From NCBI GenBank assembly GCA_019054805.1, contig JAHQIY010000023.1:124001-188000 (forward strand): a stretch of DNA of 64,000 nt. The letters are read 5' to 3'. Every line of letters begins with the position of its first letter. The stretch's first letter is position 1. This stretch comes from Brachionus manjavacas (lineage: Eukaryota; Rotifera; Eurotatoria; Ploima; Brachionidae). The position numbers and the translations under genes were made by a program. The notes under the pieces are model-generated. The model was not told the DNA's origin, made no database searches, and worked only from the letters and a program-made list of their open reading frames with translations. Of this stretch, positions 52,401 through 61,400 are shown one piece after another.

Positions 52401-55400
52401 AAAAAAAAGAATCAAAATATAGTAAATAAGCTAAAAAAATGAAAGTTGAAAAGACATAAATTGGAAAAGATTGTTACATGTGGCAAATGTTTAAATAGTT
52501 CAAGTTTCAGGAAAAAAAGAAGCAATAGTAAGGTAGCAATTACACAATGGAGTTCATAATTACATTGAATTTTTTCTATAAATAAAAAAACTTTTCATTC
52601 AACTTAATTGATTTCGATTGTTAATTGATTGTCTTTCCCTTTAAAAAAAAACACCGAAAACTGATCTTATTGTTTTATTCAACACCATTGTTTAAAAAAA
52701 ATTAAAAATACCGAAAACTGATATTACTTTAATTGTTTTATTCAGTGTAACTTTTCAAAAAATGAGAAAATGATAAATGTTCTTATTTTTAACTTCGCTA
52801 AGTTGAATTAAAACGGCTAGAATAAGCTTACTCCTTGATTAATCAATTAAAATTAACGGTTCATGGCTGGGTCTATAAAAACATAGTTCTTAATTTTCTT
52901 AGAAGCATTAAAAAAACCTTTATTAGAATCTCAATCTAGCACACCCAGGATTCCTCGCTCATCGACATTTACCATAGCCTCCGAATCCAGCAGCATAACT
53001 AACAAAAAAAATTGGAATTTTTTTTCAGGTTTACTCACATATTCTAAACGTTGAATAATTGTAAAACTAATTCTTATGAAATATTAAAAATTTTCAAAAA
53101 AATAACGTTATCGACCCATTTGGCCGATAACGTTATTTTTTCTATTTTGGACGGATAAGAGTTAAACTATTCTTTTCCTTGCTTGAATTCATTTTCTGGT
53201 GAAGAAATACAAAGCGGGAAAATTGCAGCTGTGGCTACAAAAATGGAGGCTAAAGATATCCCCAGAAAAATGTAGCTTCATTTTTTACTCTGGTAATCCG
53301 TCAAAAAACATTAAGCTAAGTCTAAAACTATTTGGAAAACAAATACCCTACACTGACTCCCCAGTCTTCCTTGGAATAAAATTTGACCAAAGTCTTTGTT
53401 TCAACTCCCAGGTTGAACTCATTCGTTTTAGATGTCATGATCGCGTAAATAAAAAAGGTCTATTGTAAATTATTGTTAAATGATTTTAATGTCAAAAATT
53501 TTAATGTCAAAAATGAAATAAGGATTTTAATGTTAAAATATTTTAATGTCAAAAATGAAATAAGGATTTTAATGTTAAAATTTTCTGATGTTAAAAGCTA
53601 TAGTCAATAAAGATAATTAAAAATTTGTATTTTTTGTAATTTTTATTAAGCAAGGACAAAAAAAAAACAAAAATTAATTAATTAAATGGTTGAACGCCAT
53701 GTTTTTCCAAAAATTCGGATGCTAATTGAATTTTAACTTTTTCTTTTATTTGATGCTTCAAACTTAAAACAGCAGCTTCCCGGTCTTTTTTCGAAATTTT
53801 TTATTGTTTAAAAAAGTTAATTTTGTTCAATTTTTAAGTAAATTTTGGACTACTCAATATTTTAAAGGGTAAAAATTTAATTTTTATCAAAAGAATGCTG
53901 ATTTCAAAACAATTTCGGACTTCTATTAATTCAAAGCTTTTTTTTAAGAAAGCGGTCAATTAGTCTTTTTTAATTAGGCAAATTAAAATAGAATAGCATC
54001 ATTTTTTAACATTAGATTATTAATTAAGATTTAACAATAATTTCCTTATTTAGCAAATAACATTTAATTCCTTATTTAATTTTTAACATTAGATTCCTTA
54101 ATTAAGATTTAACATAAAACTCACTGACATTAATTTTTTGACATTAAAATATTTTAACATTAATTTACAGTAAATCAATAAAAAAACCTTTATTGGAGTC
54201 TATAATGCACTTATAGGTTCCATTATAGACTATAGTTTTTTCATCTTATCCCGTGTCTCCCAGACAAACATTCAAAAACTGCAAGTAATTCAAAATACAT
54301 GTTTTAAATCAATCTATCATTTACCTTATGACACTCCTTCTATCCAACTTTCTGGCCTTCTCAAAGACCAAAAGGTTGATAGAATTGAGTCTAGACTCAG
54401 AATTCTGCTCGAAAAATACATAAAAAAAAGTTTAATATATAAAAACACACTCATTACTTCACTCATACAGGATTATATTGATGTTTTTGTTGAAAGCTCA
54501 AGAAGTTCTGAACTTAAAACCCTCCTCTGTAAAGTCTCAAATGAGCTATTTAAATGGACAACTGTTTTTCTGTAACATTTCCGATTTCTTTTTCAACTTC
54601 TAATGTCATTTTATTAATTTAATTAATTCAACACAACTTTTTATATGGACACTTTTTTAAAATTTTAAATACCAAAGGCGAAAGGAGTTCCATTACTCAA
54701 AGCCTTTATTTCTTTTGAAATATTAAATAAACTATTAACAACAACATTAAAAAATTTAATAACTTTTGATCTAAAAGTTTAAAATATATTCTGTAAATGC
54801 AGCATGATGCAACATTCATGGTTGCATCAACTGTAAAAGTCTGCTAATGGTGTGCAGAATCTCTGCAAAATGCACCAAGCTCGATTATATTGAAATTTAA
54901 TTTCTGCATAACTCTGCAAATTTAGCACGCTTTGATATTTGATGCAACTTTGAAAGTTGCACTATATTGCATTTACAGAACTAAGTTTAAACCTTTAGAC
55001 AAAAAGCTAATTCAATTTTTTTTACATTTTTTCTGTTCTTTTTTTCATTCTGTACTGAATTTCACAAAACCATTATATTAAATTTCAATAATAAAATCAT
55101 TCCTAACATTGGTATTTTTGTTTTTATTATGCGTGAAAATAACATAGAAAATAATTACATGCCATTAAAAAAGTTTAAATTGCTAAACTTCGCACTAATA
55201 ATTGAAAAAACTGTTGGACAATATTTTCGAAATTTTAAAATGAAATGCTGGACAAAAAATTCAAAAAAATATCTGTATTTAAAAAAATCTATTTTAAATT
55301 TTGTTAACAAAGACGCAAAATGACACTACTCAATCAAGAATCGGAAGCTAAAAAATCATTTGATGATAGCGATTTGCTTTATGACGAAATCGACAGCAAC

Positions 55401-58400
55401 ATAGTTTACTCGGTGGCTTCCATACGAAAGCATTATGTTCACGGAGAATTGGTGAATGTGAGCGATCCATACGAAGGCTTCATAGATTTAACTTGCATCA
55501 AACACATTCGCCAAGGATGCATTGACAAACAAATGTACTCCCAGATTCATTTGATCGCAACCACAAGATATTCCATTACTGATTTCGATGAAAAGAACAT
55601 AATCTGTTTGGTTTACGGTAATTCTTTTTCAGAAAATCGGAGCCTCTATTTTATCGGTGCCAAGCAGAGCATTCACGTTTTCTTTGTTGGCCTCAGCGTT
55701 TTAATTGACAACCTGAAGCAACATTCCGCATTGACACCAGATAATCGGACCAAATGGCTCAAAAGCTTGTACCTGAATCTTTTTTTTGGCCAAAAGAACA
55801 AAAACTTCAGAAACCCCACTCCAATGGAAGCGTTGCTCGCTTTTGGAGGTCGCCAATTTAACATTATGACTCTGGAAAACCATCTGAACCAAGCCATAAG
55901 CAACCTATTGATATCTTCTTATTCAAATCAGAACATCAATCATGAGCAACAAGAGCCGGAGTTGAAACACAAAAACAGCATTGGTACCACTTCTTCCCAG
56001 TCGTCAATTAACAAAAGAAAGTCGAGCACATCGATCACCTCGTTTAGGCTGAAAAACTTTAAGGGCTCGAATCAGCGAAAAATGACCAAGGCCGAAATGA
56101 TCACAAAAAAAGATGCGGAAATCGAAAAATTTGTCCAAAACAAAAGTGTGGCATTAAAATCAAGATTTTCCAAGTTGAAAAATTTCAAGAACAAGTCTTT
56201 GATGTACGACCTGTTCACTCGGTCGTCGTCAGCATCACTGGATCTTCACAATTCGTTTGATTCCGATAACCTCGCCAAGAACAGGCCTCTCAATTCATTC
56301 AAGCCACCAATAATTTTAACTTTGCTACCCAAGCCAGCAGAACCAAGTTTGATCAGTCCTTTGGTGAAACACCAGAGTGTGTGCTCGTCGTCAGGAGTTT
56401 CTACTTTGCGCTCAGGACACAGTTTCAATCCTTACCAATTGAATCCACAGAATTCGTTCAGCTCTTCGTCGCCTCCGAATGGAAGCTCGGCGGCCAACAT
56501 CTTCGGCAACAATTTCAATTTCAAATTTTTAACAGAAACTGGAGAAGCCAAACTCAGCTCAATTCTGCTGGACACGTTCATAGAATTCGACCAGTTTGTG
56601 GACCTTTTTAAATCATTTTATGTTTACATGAGAAAAGATCTAAAAGATTTGTTTGACAAGTATGCGATCAAAGTGAGCCAGAACACGGCTGATGACATGG
56701 AAAGAACTTGGCAAAAGCACAGACAATTGGTCAAAAAACTTGTGTATGACGACAAAAGTTTATCCAGTGGGCATTTGGATGACGTCAAAAGAATTAACAA
56801 TGAAAAGACCATTTTGACTCGCAATAACTTGAGGGATGAGCTGAAATTTTTTAATTTAGAGCAAAATTTTGACAACATAAATTCGACTAGTGAAAAATAC
56901 AATGCCCTCAAAGCGGACCACAAAAATCAATTGATCAAAGTGAACAATAGTCGTTTATTTAATGATCTAATCTGCTCGAATTCAGTAGCACCCTATTCAA
57001 TTAATTTTTGCTCCGAATTGGTCCTGCTCAATCATTTTAGTCAAGTGCAAGGTGCGGACAAAAAGGAATTTCACGAATTTTATGCTATTAATGTCAAACA
57101 ATTGAGAGAGTTTGTTGCCAATGAACAATGCGAATATTTAAATGACCAAGAACTACAATCGATTATTAGCAAACATGAACCAAATGCTTTTTTTAGGTAA
57201 GTTTTATTTTTTAAATTTGAAAAATTCTCACAAGAAAAAACATGTCAAAGACCTATAATAATTTATTTATTTCAAAAATTAAGCCAGATTTGGCGATGAC
57301 AAAAAAAATTAACATTAAAGAGAAATATTAAAAAAGGGAAATTTTATAAAATTAAAGGCTATTTTTTGTCTCTCTTAGGATTCAAGAATGAGAACGGGTA
57401 ATTAGACTTATGAAAAAAGGAAAGTATACAATAGGAAATATAAGTTTACAATCAAAAAATTCACTTAAATGTATTAAATATTTTTATTGTTGTATCAATA
57501 ATTTTTTTATTGTAAAATTTTTAAAATATAAGTCGATTCAAGCCAAAAGAGATAATTCACATTTAGTTTAATCATAATTCAAACAATTTGATTTCTTTTT
57601 TCCTGGCTTATTACGAGTTGCGAAAAAGCCTTCAGATACAAACCCTTTGAGTCTAAGTTTTAATAATCTGACTAAAGCTAATAAGTGTTTACAAACATAA
57701 AATCTATGGAAATGGACACTACCACAAGCACAATAATGGTGTCTATGATAAATAGTATTAGTGTCATAACTCACATAATACTTATTATCATAAATGTAGG
57801 TCTTATCATTGTAATGCCTAAACATGTCCATGTTTATTTTTTTCGAACGGTCTATTAAGTCTTTATCCGGTACTCTGTAATACATAACCTCCTTCTCTTG
57901 TCTTGAATGATAATTGACTACTTTGGTCATTACGATCTTTAACATTTCATGAATAGTATAACTAATGTAGTTTGTGTACAAGAGCTTAATGAGTTTATTG
58001 TACGATTCAAGACACGAATTAGTAATAGCATAACCTTGAGGAACATGAAACAGTTGCCATCTCCAAAATCTGACACTAAACCATTCTTTTTCAAAGTAAG
58101 CTCTAAAATCATGTAAACCCATACTTGGCCACTTGTTCTTGAGTCGAACCTTCAGCCATTGTTGTTAACTTTTCGAAATTTAAGTAGAAATGCTTTTTTG
58201 TTGTATTGTTTTAAATTTGTAAGTATTCTTTTAAAACTGTAAGTATAGTTTTAAAACTGCAAGTAAACTCTATTAAAATTATTGTCAAATTTTAATATTG
58301 TTGTATACTCATTCAATATTAAGTAAAGCTGAATTATTTGTTGTAAAATTTACTTTTCATTAGTATAAAAGAAAAATAGCATAAGTGAAAAGGACCATTC

Positions 58401-61400
58401 CCATTCAAGAATACATGCTAAACAAAAAAAAAAAATCTTCATAAATTTTATCTTTACAATTTAGAAATAATTTCTTTTTCAACTTATTATATTTGTTTTT
58501 TTTTTTCTTCTTTTCTTTTAGCAGTCAAAGACAAATAGAGTAAAGACCAATATTTCGATTATTTGACTATTCGATTATTCGATTATTTCATTATTCGAAA
58601 GCAATTATTTTCTAAGTGATATTTTATAAATTCAATGAAGAACAAATATTTTTGTTTAATTTATAAATAATCACAAATATGATTTTCTTTAAGCAAACTG
58701 TGGAGTAAACGGGGTCCTGCGCAGCCCCGGTTTAGGGACTCCTAGTAATTAAACAATAAGAGAGATTTTAATAATTTAATACTCGTATAATCGAATAATC
58801 GAATAGTCCTAGGATTGAATAATTGTATTTAATAAAATATTGTCCATACATCTCTGGCTGGTCCCTTGTTTTCTGATTTATTTTCTAGATTCTTGACCAA
58901 ACTAAACTTTTCTATTCCATTCACTATTTTGTACATTTCAATCAAGTCCCCTCTCACTCTCCTTTCACTCAGCTTTGTCAATCCTAATTTTGTCAGCCTC
59001 ATTTCATACGGCATGTTTCTTACAGACATAGGTTTTTTGTTGCTCTCTCTTGCACTTTTTCCAACGCATTCACGTCCATTTTCATACTTGGATTCCAAAC
59101 CTGCACTTCGTAATCTAGGTGGGGTCTCACCATAGATATGTACAATCTTACCCAAAGTCTTTCCTCTCTACTTGTAAACGTTCGCTTTAGCATTCCAAGT
59201 ACCCTTCTCGCTTTCGCACAAGCATTTTTCACTTGGCTGGTTCATTTTAAATCTGATGAAACCATCACTCCAAAATCCCTTTCACACTCTGTGGTCGCTA
59301 GTATAACATTCCTGTTGCTTTTTTGAGTATATTTATTTCTTTCATTTAGTCTGCCGAAATGCATTACTTTACATTTGTTGGCACACAGTCCCATATGCAA
59401 AACCTTTATCCATTGACATACTGCATCCAGATCTTTCTGTAACATCGCTCTCTCATAAGCATTATTAACTATACCAAATATTTTTGAGTCATCTGCATAA
59501 AATTCCATTCTATTTGAAACGCAGTCAGGTAGGTCATTTATGTACAGAACAAATAGCAGGGATCCGAGTACAGACCCTTGCGGAACTCCACTCAGTACCT
59601 CTGACCATCTAGAAGCTCCATCATCAAGTACAACTCGCTGAGTTCTCATACTTAAAAAGTCTACGAGCAAACTTTTCTCACCACTATTTTCTCACCTAGC
59701 CCATAACCACGTAGCTTATGAAGAAGTCGTTGATGCGGTACCGTATCAAAAGCCTTTGAGAAGCCTAATAGTATTTCATCCACACTGTTACCTTTGGCCA
59801 ACTCAGTCGTTATCATATCAAGCGTTTCAAGAAGGTTCGTTACACATCCTTTCTTTGGAACAAATCCATATTGACTTCCAATTATTAGATTATTCTCTTG
59901 AAGGTTAAACATTAGTCGGTCCCTGACAATACTTTCCAGAACTTTACAAGCGACTGACGTAAGTGATACGGGTCGATAATTAACTAGCTCTAATTTACTT
60001 CCTTTTTTGTAGATCGGCGACACATTTGCTCTTTTCCACTCTTTTGGGATTTTTCCTGTCTCTAATGATTTTGCGTAAATTATCTTCAATATCATTTTGC
60101 ACTGCGCACTTACATCGTTTTTGCGCAGTTTTTTAGTATCAGTGGATGTACTTGGCCTGTGCCCATCGATTTTTTGCCATTTAATTTCTCTAGTCTCCGT
60201 TCAATCAGATCCTCGATTAGCTCCTGCATGACATTCTCAATATCAAAAGTAGAGGAAGTAAGTAAAGGAAAAAAAGACATATTATCATTGGTTTCTTTAT
60301 GAAACTGATCTCAATGAAACTGATCCTTTAATTGCTCAATTTTTAAGAACAAATAGAGATATTTTAGATAAAAAAATCTATAAAAGTAAATAAAAAGATA
60401 TTTATTTTTACTCTAAATTTTCTGTAAAAAGTTTGATTTGTTTTTTACAGATACATCTGTAACATAGAGATTATAATTATTAACCTAACTCCGGTCTTAT
60501 AATTTAAAAAGAAACAAATTAAATGCCAAGTGAAACTTTGCTCCAAGTACTAAAATAAAAAAGTGAAATATACATTTTTAAAAATTGTAATTGAAAAATT
60601 AAAAAAACTTAAAAATATTAGGAAACAAAATAATTCGATTTAAATTTTTGTTTTTTAATAAATGAACCAAGTTTTTACATTAATTATTTTTTCAAAAAAA
60701 TTAATGTAATTATTAATATAAATTATAAATAATTAATTATAAATATAAATATTTTAAATCAATTCCACATTTTTAAATTTTTAAATTATTCAAAATAAAT
60801 ATCTATTTTTTTCAAGGGCTAGAAATTTACTTTCGTTTGTTGGATTCTCAAAATTCCTGCTGGACAAAGATAATTTTTTGTTCGAAATGGACAAGGAAGA
60901 AAATTTTAAATTGTTTGACAATCAGAAAAAATTCAGTTACCATGATTATGATAAACTTTATAATTCTGATAAAATGGACTACCCATTATCATTCTATTAC
61001 ATCGCTTCGTCACACAATACATATTTGACTGGACACCAACTTAAAGGCGAATCTTCTGCCGAAATATATCGAACTGCGCTGAGATCTGGCTGCCGTTGTG
61101 TTGAACTGGATGTGTGGGACGGAGACGACGGATCGCCAGTCGTCTATCATGGCAGGACCTTGACTAGCAAAGTTAGCTTCACAACAGTGGTCGAGGTAAT
61201 CAATGAAAGTGCCTTCGAGACCTCTCCATTTCCAGTCATTCTTTCAATCGAAAATAGATGCTCGTTACAGCAGCAAGTCAAGATAGCACACATATTTGTG
61301 AAAATTTTCGGCGACAAACTTGTCAAAAATTATATTCTTGAACCTGAGTCTGATTTTCCACTTCTGCCATCGCCAAATCAACTAAAACATAAAATTTTGA

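Noticed and set aside
53199..53468. 89-codon frame as a possible exon of the large gene
   Set aside because: Reads as a Jockey-type reverse transcriptase segment ([12 protein letters not shown]) and continues as such after the insertion.
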